DNA from: Centrapalus pauciflorus
Taxonomy: Eukaryota > Streptophyta > Magnoliopsida > Asterales > Asteraceae
NCBI GenBank assembly: GCA_020465985.1
Contig: JAANYP010002997.1
Coordinates: 527,001-591,000 of the forward strand
Length of the DNA: 64,000 bases
Reading direction: 5' to 3'
The translations under genes and the position numbers were made by a program. Shown here in pieces: positions 56,048-64,000 of this stretch. Each line of letters starts with the position of its first letter. Position 1 is the first letter of the stretch. Below the pieces are notes generated by a model, which had not been told where the DNA came from, did no database searches, and was given only the letters and a program-made list of their open reading frames with translations.

Positions 56048-56605
56048 CTAACTACGGTAAAACGCATTTTTCGTTATCTTAAGGGTACACCCGAACTTGG
56101 TCTATGGTATCCAAAGGGAACCGATTTTGATCTTACCGCATTTTCAGATGCTGATTTTGCAGGTTGTAGAGTGGACAGAAAAAGCACATCGGGAGGAATA
56201 CAGTTTTTAGGCGATAGACCGGTGAGTTGGTCTTCCAAAAAGCAGAATTGTGTATCCACATCCACAGCTGAGGCTGAGTATGTAGCAGCTGCAAGCTGTT
56301 GCTCTCAAGTGCTATGGATGAGAACACAATTACGCGATTATGGGTTCTCACTCACCAATATCCCGATTTACTGTGATTCTCGAAGTGCAATTGCCATCTC
56401 CTGCAATCCCGTGCAGCACTCTCGAACAAAACACATAGATATCAGGTATCATTTTATTAAAGATCACGTTGAAAAGGGAACCATTGAGTTGTATTTTGTT
56501 GGCACGGAATACCAACTAGCGGATATATTTACTAAAGCTTTAGACGAACCTCGTTTTCGGTTTTTAGTATCTCATATCGGCATGTTGAATCCACCTTCCA
56601 ATTAA
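56048..56605 (+). pseudogene. pol: Copia B RT connection and RNase H, 5'-truncated
   Basis: Starts at LTTVKRIFRYLKGTPELGLW. RNase H motifs: FDLTAFSDADFAGCRVDRKST (first Asp), VSWSSKKQNCVSTSTAEAEY, IYCDSRSAI, HSRTKHIDIRYHFI, DIFTKALDEPRF. TAA at 56603-56605. Unbroken as far as it goes; everything upstream (gag, PR, IN, RT) is missing because copia A sits at its left edge. Confidence 0.92.
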
Positions 56606-57335
56606 ATATCAGATATTGTCTTAAATAATTCTATTTCAATCTATCATGATTGAAATTCCTTTATTTTAGAAAATAACTGTTATTTAAATTTAAGGATTAT
56701 GTCACAAAAATGAAACTCATTATTTCCTTATCTGCGCATATTTTTAATAATTAATGAACCTGATAAACTGCTGTGTGAATTGTTCATCATGGAGTGGGAT
56801 GCAAACAATATCCAGGTTTGTCTGTACTTGAAAGGATAAAAAGGGTTGTCATGATTCAAATCTGAAAAAGAAAAGGGAAAAGGATCGGTATTTATTTGAG
56901 AGGGAGTAGAGTTAGGATTTTAAATTTTATAATTCTGTGTTTCTCTTTGTTTCTTTTATAGTTAAAGTTTAAATTTTAGGTTGGTCTTAATTTTTAATTT
57001 AATCTTGAGTTTAATTTAATATGTCAGAAAATCACAAAAAGATTTTAATTTTCAAATTTATCAAAAAGCCAAAAATATTTTAGTTTACTTTATTTTATTT
57101 TATTTTATTTTTATTTCAGAAAAATATCAAAAATATTTTACTTTGTTTTTGCTCATTTTTGTTCCAAAGAAAATCACAAAAATATGGAATATTTTTTGGC
57201 CCATTTTTTTCTTTTCTTGTTTCAATTTTTTATAAGCCCAAACTCATCAAGTGTTGTGTGTGTGTCGAGTCCAAACCCATTGGCCCATTCACTATGGGGC
57301 GCGGATCCTACATGACCCGAACCGACCCATGCGAC
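56606..57335 (+). other. Copia B spacer after pol
   Basis: A+T-rich non-coding sequence with a TTTTA microsatellite near 57090-57115. No gene seen. Confidence 0.6.
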
Positions 57336-58598
57336 TTTAAATAAGGGTCGGTCAACTGGTCAACTCATCTTCCTTCATTTTCAAGCTTCCTTCTTCTTCT
57401 TCTTTCTCTCATCGACGAACACCACCGCCCCTAACCTCCATTGTCACCTCTTCAAGCTTTTGGAACATCAAAACTCTTCGTTTTTCTTGAATTATTCATC
57501 ATCTGCATCACCAGGTAACACTTCTTTACATTTATTTCAGTCTTTAACTTAGTATTTTACTTGTTTGATTTTCAAATTTTTTTTCTAGTTTTTCATTTCG
57601 GTTTTTACACTTTTTAGGTAGTTTAATGTGTTATCTTTCCTTAGGTGTAGTTAGATAAAATGTTCCTTAGGTTGTTTTAGTTTAGGACCTATAATTTCAT
57701 GCATTTTCAGTAAGATTTCAACTGTTCACGTTTTTATTTTGCATGAACATTAACTGCACTCATGCAGTTTCGGATGTCCGAATTCGGACCACCACCCGAA
57801 TTCGAATGTCCGACTTAGCATAGTTTCAAAAAATTTTCAAAGTACAAAACGCATTTCGGACCCCTGTTGATCCGAATTCGGTTCACTGTTGATCCGAATT
57901 CGGACCATCACATCAGGGTCAAAATTTTCAAAATTGACAAATTGTCTAAGTATGTTCACCACTATGCATCCGAATTCGGATGATACCCGGATTCGGTCCT
58001 CATCCGAATTCCAGGTACCATCCGAAATTGGGACATTTCCATTTCATTGCATGCATTTTCACAAGTCACCATCCGAATTCGGACCATGTTCACACCACAT
58101 CCGAATTCGGACCACGTTCACTCATTTCATGAATTACACTTCGGACCATCATCCGAATTCGGTCCCTATTTATCACCTCATCCGAATTCGGTCCCACTCA
58201 CATCTTTCATGCATTATTCCATTTCGGACTGATCCGAATTCGATGACACTGTTCATCCGAATTCGGACCATCCGAAATCCAACACTTAGGATTTTTTTTT
58301 TAATTTTTTAATTTTTCATGTTTTCCATTTCTGCATTTTCATATAAATTAAAAATCACAAAAATAGTTCCATCCAAGTGCATCATTGATTAGAGTTACGA
58401 TCAGTGTTTGAGTGAAACGGTCTTATCTAACATCGGTCTCTTAACGATTGACTTTGGACTTTGTTAGTAGAACTTTATTCTACTAATAAAGACCCGATGT
58501 TAAACAGATCAGACATTTTCTATTTCACACTCATCTAGACTTCACATCAATGCATTATCGTATCTTATGATTCTAACTTTGTTGCACTTTGCAGGATA
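57336..58598 (+). promoter_or_regulatory. Copia B internal promoter, leader and 5'-UTR intron
   Basis: TTTAAATA (57336-57343), a CT-rich leader (TTCTTCTTCTTCTTTCTCTC), a donor CACCAG|GTAACA with GT at 57515, a branch-like TTCTAAC near 58572, and an acceptor GCACTTTGCAG ending 58594, four bases before ATG 58599. The implied intron is 1080 bases and contains the CCGAATTCGG array. TATA, leader type, donor and acceptor are all conserved in copia C although the intron body has diverged. Confidence 0.6.
57768..58280 (+). repeat. Array of TCCGAATTCGGA palindromes (copia B)
   Basis: Around 15-18 copies of CCGAATTCGG(A/T) or half-units at irregular 20-40 base spacing, filling the middle of the putative intron. 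Confidence 0.85.
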
Positions 58599-61500
58599 AT
58601 GGATCCGGCAATCGTTCTTACCGTACCCCATCCTCCTATCCCTAATAATAACGCTCAGCTACCCGAGGAATCCATGCTGCCGAGCGCCGAGTTTGTCGAG
58701 TTTATCCCCCATAACTGGCAACTCGACGTCTCTATCCTCCCAAAAGAATCCCAAACCCTTGCCTTCGACATTCTCACCCGCCATCCCATATATTATGCCC
58801 TTTCCACAGCCATAGCCGTTCCCCAGATTTACCTACAACAATTCAGGAACAGGCTCCAATTCATAACCGACCCCGAACCTCACTTCACCTCCACCATTGA
58901 CTGCGTTCCAGTCAAAATCACAACCGCAGCCATCCGTCACATCCTTCGTCTTCCCATACAAGACTATCTTCCCTCCATTGACTCATTCGATCCAAACCCA
59001 TCCGTCTCAGAAGCCCTCTCTGAAATTCAAACCCTACGGTATGACGGCCCTCTAACCAAACCTTCCGACTTCCGCACCAAAAACCTTCAGTCCCACTGGA
59101 GGATCCTCTTCGATGTGCTAAACAAGTGCCTAACAGCCAAACATTCCGGTCACGACTCGGCGTCGGCCCAGGTATTAGCCATGTTCACCGGCTTTGCCTT
59201 CGACCGACACGTGGATTATGCTGCGTTCATCTTCGAAGAATTAAGACGAGTCCACATCGAAAGAAGCACAAAGAAGGGTCGCAAGTATGTTCCTTATCAA
59301 AGGTTCCTTCAGCTCATCATCCAGTGTGCAATGGATCAGGACGAAGACATTCATGAGCGTCCGGAAGCTGATGTCTACCCCACCGTGGCTATCCAAAAAT
59401 TGACCTTGCCAAAGGGGGCCCCGACGGTACAAGTGATGAAAATTCCGTTATCCACTATAACAAGGTCCAGGGGTACAGAACGGGTAAGGGAATATATGCG
59501 AGAGAATTATCCGGATGAGTCTCAGTCGGAATCGACTGAGACTAACCAGTCCGAAGGTGAGCATCAAGTGAGTGAGAATGAGGGAGAAAGGATGGATGTA
59601 CAACAATCACTGGGTTTTGGTGAGCAGGAGTTTGAGAGTGTAAGGGAGGGTGCTGTAGGTGAGACGATAGAGACGGCGGATTCTGAAAGAACCGTCTCTG
59701 TCGTAAGACCGAGGGATTTGCAATCTGAGGGAGAACCAAGCCCTATTAGCCGGACTCCCATTCAAAAGACCGTTAGTCCAGTGGTCGCAACAACCCCAAC
59801 CATCCACTTGGTTTCCCCTAAAAGGGAAACCACTTCATTCCACGGGGATCTTCCACACACTCCATCGCCCTCTCATTCGGAGAGTGGCGGTGTTGAAAGA
59901 GGTCACACTCCTCCCCACGTGATCGAACTTCCTTCGCCCACGATTCCATCCCCACAAATTCACACCGTGCACGATGCCTTTGTGGCATCCCCAAAGGCTG
60001 CCTCCGTGGCAGCTCCACAAACTTCCGGATCTGAGCATCCCGTAGTGGAGCCAGAGATGATGGAAGGAAGACCGGGAGTGGCTCAATCTACGCCGTCCAC
60101 TTCCGGCCATCTCCCCATCAATTTGGAGATTTTAACGGCAGCATTACGTGCTGCCGGAGTTATCGCCCGGGCTGACCTGGACGCCCAAAGGGAGGCAGCC
60201 GAGGAACGACACACCGCCCTTCTTTCTCTTGTAAAGGGTAAGGGTGTCGCCTCCGAAGCCGGCCCCTCACCAGGTTCCCATTCAGTCCAACTTCAAATGG
60301 CGGAGCTCTCAGACAAACTTGATGCACTTAATCGCCTTATTCTTCAAGTCCAAGAGCAGCTCAATTCAAGGATGGATCGCCTCGAGTCGGCGGTCATAGA
60401 TCTCCAATGCCGCACTCAAGCTGAGCCCCCTAAAAGAAAACATGACGACCAGGACGACCCTGATCGTCATGAGGGGGAGAAACGTCAAAAAGTTCATCAT
60501 GAGGGATTGATGATCATTCTAGGGGGAGCAGAGGCTGAAACAACAGAAATTCAAGGGTCTGGGTCCGGGGGTCAGACACATGAGGCTACAGAAGCGGTGA
60601 TGATAGATTTTGAACCTCTACAAATTGAGGGCCCAGCTTCGTTAGACCCCACGTCAGCAATGGTGATTTATGAGCCCAAATATGAAAAAGTCGAAATCAT
60701 TTTAGTTTCTGACTCAGATTCTGATAATGAAATCGACTATACATTTCTCACACCAAAACCTGAACCCCAATCTCCACCCCATGAACCCCAACCACAAACA
60801 TCTTCCTCCCTCCAACCACCTTCAGTCTCTACCACAGAAACTCCATCAATCCAACCCTCTCCCACACCTCCACCAGTGATACGTACCCCATCAGTCCAAA
60901 CAACCCTTCCAACTCAATCTGCTCCGCACTCCCATATCGCTGAATCTTCCGGAGCCAGAACCGTGGACTGTCTTGATACCAAAGAAGTCCCCGCATCATA
61001 TGACAGAACAGATGAAGAATGGATAAAGTGGTACTCCTGGGGAGAAGTCCACACTCTGGATGCGGAAACGAAAGAAGGATTATGTCAGGACCGGAGAGAC
61101 CGTGTATTGAAACTTCTTGAGGCTCCGCCTAAAGAATTAGAAGAACCTCCGGTCCAAGGGTTAAAAGAATTCTTGAAGAAGTTCCCGGCCGATAAATTTC
61201 AAGATCCTTTCTTGGAAGAAAGGTTCAAAATGGTCTTCAGAAAGAACCCGGGATCTTACAGTAGACGTCTTCTCATGGTAATGACCGATGCTTCTCGATG
61301 CGTTCAAGCCGAATACAATCAGATGATGCTTAGAGAAACGAGAGATAAGAGCAAATACTGGTCAAAGTCCAAATTAGTCAGAATCAATAATATACATATG
61401 TACAAGAGAGCCAGAGTCTTCACTCCATCCTTCGAGGTACTCAGAGAAGACGGTACTATTCAAGAACTGCATGAAAGTGACCTTGACTTCGTAAACATAG

Positions 61501-62039
61501 ACGACGTAGAGCGTCTGCACAGAAAATTGGTGAATCGAGTCAAGGGTCGTTTTACTCATATGACTGGCTTAGCAGCCCTGGTTCGATGCATGAATCGCCA
61601 ATCAATTATTATGTGCCTCAGAGATTTCCAGATGGCGATTGAGAGTGCATTAGTCAAAGTGGGTCTGAAAGCTCCTGAACAGGATATATTTTTGCTAGAC
61701 CACTATCCGGCTTACAAAGTTTTGCTTCGAGGACAGCCAGGGGTTATCTTTTTGAACCAGAAAGGTCACAAGAAATTCATACGCTTTGAGGATCTTCCTT
61801 GTTACTCCGACGGCACTATCAGATTGGTTCGAGCAGTGCATACACAGAAAGTTCAAAACTTTGACGCTCAACCTAATCCAGAACTTAGATGCTCGCCACA
61901 GGAGATTCAGGATATTCTCAGCGGCATTGAATACCTGAACGAGAGGCTACATATAAGAGAAGTAACCAGACGATTCGACGTCATACTTGGTCTTCGAGAA
62001 TCAACCGACCATGCCCGAGTTCCAGGACCTCCTAAGTGA
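58599..62039 (+). CDS. Copia B extra ORF (intact, 1146 codons)
   Basis: N-terminal block (about residues 40-290): SQTLAFDILTRHPIYYALS, VPQIYLQQFRNRLQF, ITTAAIRHILRLP, LQSHWRILFDVLNKCLTAKHS and FAFDRHVDYAAFIFEELRR. A disordered Ser/Pro/Glu-rich middle follows (about 300-800) with a coiled coil (LQMAELSDKLDALNRLILQV, about 565-605) and a basic patch (PKRKHDDQDDPDRHEGEKRQK). The conserved C-terminal block (about 810-1146) includes EEWIKWYSWGEVHTL, RRLLMVMTDASRCVQAEYNQM, VFTPSFEVLREDG and IQDILSGIEYLNERLHIREVT. No signal peptide or membrane helix. It occupies the SIRE envelope-like position, but its features suggest a nuclear or cytosolic protein. Function unknown. Related ORFs lie at 51430, 25699 and 12876. 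Confidence 0.85.
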   Translation: MDPAIVLTVPHPPIPNNNAQLPEESMLPSAEFVEFIPHNWQLDVSILPKESQTLAFDILTRHPIYYALSTAIAVPQIYLQQFRNRLQFITDPEPHFTSTIDCVPVKITTAAIRHILRLPIQDYLPSIDSFDPNPSVSEALSEIQTLRYDGPLTKPSDFRTKNLQSHWRILFDVLNKCLTAKHSGHDSASAQVLAMFTGFAFDRHVDYAAFIFEELRRVHIERSTKKGRKYVPYQRFLQLIIQCAMDQDEDIHERPEADVYPTVAIQKLTLPKGAPTVQVMKIPLSTITRSRGTERVREYMRENYPDESQSESTETNQSEGEHQVSENEGERMDVQQSLGFGEQEFESVREGAVGETIETADSERTVSVVRPRDLQSEGEPSPISRTPIQKTVSPVVATTPTIHLVSPKRETTSFHGDLPHTPSPSHSESGGVERGHTPPHVIELPSPTIPSPQIHTVHDAFVASPKAASVAAPQTSGSEHPVVEPEMMEGRPGVAQSTPSTSGHLPINLEILTAALRAAGVIARADLDAQREAAEERHTALLSLVKGKGVASEAGPSPGSHSVQLQMAELSDKLDALNRLILQVQEQLNSRMDRLESAVIDLQCRTQAEPPKRKHDDQDDPDRHEGEKRQKVHHEGLMIILGGAEAETTEIQGSGSGGQTHEATEAVMIDFEPLQIEGPASLDPTSAMVIYEPKYEKVEIILVSDSDSDNEIDYTFLTPKPEPQSPPHEPQPQTSSSLQPPSVSTTETPSIQPSPTPPPVIRTPSVQTTLPTQSAPHSHIAESSGARTVDCLDTKEVPASYDRTDEEWIKWYSWGEVHTLDAETKEGLCQDRRDRVLKLLEAPPKELEEPPVQGLKEFLKKFPADKFQDPFLEERFKMVFRKNPGSYSRRLLMVMTDASRCVQAEYNQMMLRETRDKSKYWSKSKLVRINNIHMYKRARVFTPSFEVLREDGTIQELHESDLDFVNIDDVERLHRKLVNRVKGRFTHMTGLAALVRCMNRQSIIMCLRDFQMAIESALVKVGLKAPEQDIFLLDHYPAYKVLLRGQPGVIFLNQKGHKKFIRFEDLPCYSDGTIRLVRAVHTQKVQNFDAQPNPELRCSPQEIQDILSGIEYLNERLHIREVTRRFDVILGLRESTDHARVPGPPK

Positions 62040-62042
62040 TCG

Positions 62043-62055
62043 AAAAGGGGGAGAT
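62043..62055 (+). promoter_or_regulatory. Copia B polypurine tract
   Basis: AAAAGGGGGAGAT immediately before TGTTAG, four bases after the extra ORF's stop codon. Confidence 0.88.
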
Positions 62056-62362
62056 TGTTAGATTTATTATTTCGATCCTATGAGTTGTTTTGTATTATTT
62101 ATTATCATTGTAATTTGTCTTGTATTTATTTCTATGTATTTAATGTTTAAGTAATAGTGTAGGGGCCAAAGTTGCCAAGTCTTGTAACTAAATTAAATGA
62201 GCCTATAAAGGCTCCTAGGGTTTGCTTTATCAAAAACACACGGTTGACATTTAAATTCTTCCAGCCGCCACTGTTCATCAATATTAAACATTCATATTGT
62301 CTTCTTCCTTATTAAACACATTTATTGAGCTCGTTTTCTTCATGTGTTTGATGAGATAATCA
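62056..62362 (+). repeat. Copia B 3' LTR (right end tentative)
   Basis: Starts TGTTAGATTTATT. It contains CTATAAAGG near 62211 as a TATA box and ends tentatively at GATAATCA. The length (about 307 bases) is short for the group, so the second chromovirus may have cut it. Confidence 0.5.
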
Positions 62363-62860
62363 TTGAGGTGCTGAATATATACGGGATTTCATATTAACAT
62401 ATCTTCATCATATGAAGATGGAGAGGAGAAAAAGAGTAAGAGATTTACAAATAATAAAAGTTGGTACCTCTTAGATCCCTATGAAAATCGAGTGAAACTT
62501 CCAAAGAAATCAGATTACTTCTTCTTCTTCTTCTTCCTCCCAAGATCTCTCTCTCTTTTTCCTCTCTTTTCTTTCTTGGAGGTGGACGACCACACACACA
62601 CTTGTGTGTGTGTGTGTGTGTGTGGCGTAAATATAAGGCAAAAAGTTGCTTTTTCCTTTTTTTTTAAACTATTTAATATTTACCATTTAGACCCTACAAT
62701 TATTTCCATTTCTTTTAAGGTCCTTTCTTCATAAATCAATACTTTATTTATTATAATTTACACAACCATTTATTTATATATCACAATATTAATTAATATT
62801 CCGAATTTGTAATTCTTTACAATAAATATTAATTATCGATTAAAAAATCGGGTCGTTACA
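62363..62860 (-). repeat. 3' LTR of second chromovirus (left end tentative)
   Basis: Starts TGTAACGACC on the minus strand. A+T-rich, with a CT/GA-rich stretch near 62515-62580 and a CA/TG microsatellite at 62591-62624. Confidence 0.6.
62591..62624. repeat. CA/TG microsatellite forming an inverted repeat
   Basis: CACACACACACTTG followed by TGTGTG repeats, so the (CA)5 arm can pair with the (TG) arm. Confidence 0.9.
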
Positions 62861-62895
62861 ATTCCTCCCCTCTTAAAAGGATTCCGCCCACGGAA

Positions 62896-64000
62896 TTAAG
62901 TTCTTTCAAACAGAGCGGGGTATTTGGCCATCATTTCAGCCTTCGTCTCCCAAGTTATCAGAGATCCACGGTGGTGCTTCCAACAAACGAGTACCATCTC
63001 GATCTCCTTATTCCTTAGATTAATTACTTTGTCGCCGATAATCTTTTCCGGTTCTTCAATATATCGCAATTTCTCATCAATTTGCACATCATCCAAAGGA
63101 ACGGTCACCGTAGGATTGATCGGACTTCTCTTCAAATAGCTAACATGGAAGGTGTCATGAATTCCTGCCAACTCAGCGGGCAACTCTAAGTTATAAGCTT
63201 GGGCTCCGATACGCTCGGTATTAGGAAATGGTCCAACGTATCGAGGACTTAACTTCCCTCGCTTCCCGAATCTCATAATTCCCTTCCACGGAGATACTTT
63301 CAACATCACGGAATCTCCCACTGCAAACTCAATATTTTTATGACGTTTGTCCGAGTATGCTTTCTGTCGATCTTGGGCAGCTTTGATTCGCTCACGAATA
63401 ATCTGATTTTTATCTGCGTCTCTTGAAGCAATTCGGGACCCGCTAACGGTTTCTCGCCTGCTTCACGCCAACACGTCGGAGTTCGACACTTCCGACCATA
63501 CAACGACTCATACGGGGCCATCTTTATCGAAGAATGATAACTGTTGTTGTAGGCAAATTCCACAAGCGGTAGGTGCGTATCCCAATTTCCACCAAGCTCG
63601 ATCACGCACGCACGTAACATATCCTCCATCGTCTGATTGGTACGTTCACTCTGGCCATCAGTCTGGGGACGAAACGCCGTACTCAAGTTAACACGCGTTC
63701 CCAACTGATCTTGCATACTTTGCCAAAATCTCGAAGTAAATCTCGAATCACGATCCGAGACAATAGATTTTGGAATCACATGACGTACAATAATTTCATC
63801 GATATACATTCGCGCCAATCTTTCCAAAGGAAAATTTTCTCGTATCGGCAAAAAGTGCGCGAACTTCGTCAGTCGATCCACAATAACCCAGATAGCATCA
63901 TGTTGTCGTTGGGTCTTCGGAAGATTTACCACAAAATCCATCGTGATGTGATCCCACTTCCATTCAGGTATCTCGAGTGGTTGCAAATTTGCAGATGGTT
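62896..64000 (-). pseudogene. pol: Second chromovirus integrase and chromodomain (frameshifted)
   Basis: Integrase core: HITMDFVVNLPKTQRQHDAIW, IVSDRDSRFTSRFW and RPQTDGQSERTNQTMEDMLR (D, D, E present), then NNSYHSSIKMAPYESLYGRKC. A one-base shift near 63411-63432 separates it from the downstream frame, which reads VMLKVSPWKGIMRFGKRGKL, YVGPFPNTERIG and a chromodomain-like PEKIIGDKVINLRNKEIEMVL with ITWETKAEMM. It ends TGA at 62896. Similar in layout to the pol at 39100-42585 but clearly a different family. Confidence 0.92.

Larger units (their letters stand above)
56048..62362 (+). mobile_element. Copia B: 3' part of a SIRE-like element (copia C family)
   Basis: Begins mid-RNase H at the copia A junction. 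It runs through the pol end, spacer, internal promoter/intron, the 1146-codon extra ORF, polypurine tract and LTR start. It is collinear with copia C. The right boundary is tentative because the LTR partner is absent. Confidence 0.82.
62363..64000 (-). mobile_element. Second Ty3 chromovirus (Tekay/Del-like), 3' end only
   Basis: The minus strand runs from an integrase core at the window's right edge through a chromodomain to a purine tract AGAGGGGAGGAAT (about 62873-62861) and an LTR starting TGTAACGACCCG at 62860. The rest lies beyond 64000. Its left LTR end cannot be fixed without the partner. Confidence 0.85.

Noticed and set aside
57889..58311. 140-codon ORF full of IRIRT and HPNS repeats
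   Set aside because: A translation of the CCGAATTCGG repeat array inside the putative intron, with no conservation as protein expected.
58599..62039. Calling the copia extra ORFs viral envelope genes
   Set aside because: No signal peptide, membrane anchor, cleavage site or cysteine pattern was seen; only the position after pol is envelope-like.
1..64000. An ordinary host gene in the window
   Set aside because: Apart from the captured RNase H pieces inside CACTA, every coding stretch with recognisable motifs is a retroelement protein; no complete non-TE gene was found.

Overview
This window looks like a stretch of plant (eudicot) nuclear DNA made almost entirely of nested transposable elements. 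I see no complete host gene. The copia elements carry an extra ORF after pol whose N-terminal block includes a YALTVNPTIYVS-type motif. I know that kind of ORF mainly from daisy-family (Asteraceae) copia elements, so Asteraceae is my best guess for the host; this is inference from family resemblance only.

Layout. 1-12248: an Athila-type Ty3/gypsy element on the minus strand, with the 5' LTR at 11158-12248, dead gag-pol, and two related extra ORFs in tandem after pol. 12249-32922: a degraded SIRE-like Ty1/copia element on the minus strand ('copia C'), cut into pieces by a CACTA DNA transposon (16035-20205) and a second SIRE-like element on the minus strand ('copia D', 22208-32437). The Athila element sits inside copia C's extra ORF. 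32923-56047: a plus-strand SIRE-like element ('copia A') with three LTR copies, inserted in copia C's gag. Its own gag is split by a young Tekay/Del-type Ty3 chromovirus (35869-44477, target duplication ttctc on both sides). 56048 to about 62362: the 3' part of a plus-strand element of the copia C family ('copia B') with an unbroken 1146-codon extra ORF, a purine tract and an LTR. About 62363-64000: the 3' end of a second chromovirus on the minus strand.

Inferred order of events: copia C is the oldest host. Athila, CACTA, copia D and copia A all entered it, and Tekay then entered copia A. Copia A's outer flanks do not match (copia C gag on one side, copia B RNase H in the opposite orientation on the other) and its LTR copies differ in age, so recombination between elements has also shaped the locus.

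The most unusual signal is a shared architecture around the extra ORFs. In Athila (both copies) and in copia A, B and C, the ORF's ATG lies 0-6 bases after a splice-acceptor-like YAG. Each is preceded by a plausible GT donor 0.5-1.1 kb upstream, and before that by a leader and a TATA-like box. Each family also carries its own short perfect palindrome (AGATTCGAATCT, TCCGAATTCGGA or GGCGCAGGCCTGCGCC), repeated in the LTR and/or in this internal promoter/intron segment. I read this as a separately transcribed, spliced gene cassette inside each retrotransposon, with family-specific palindromic repeats as candidate regulatory or binding sites. This is a hypothesis from sequence reading; no search or RNA data were available.
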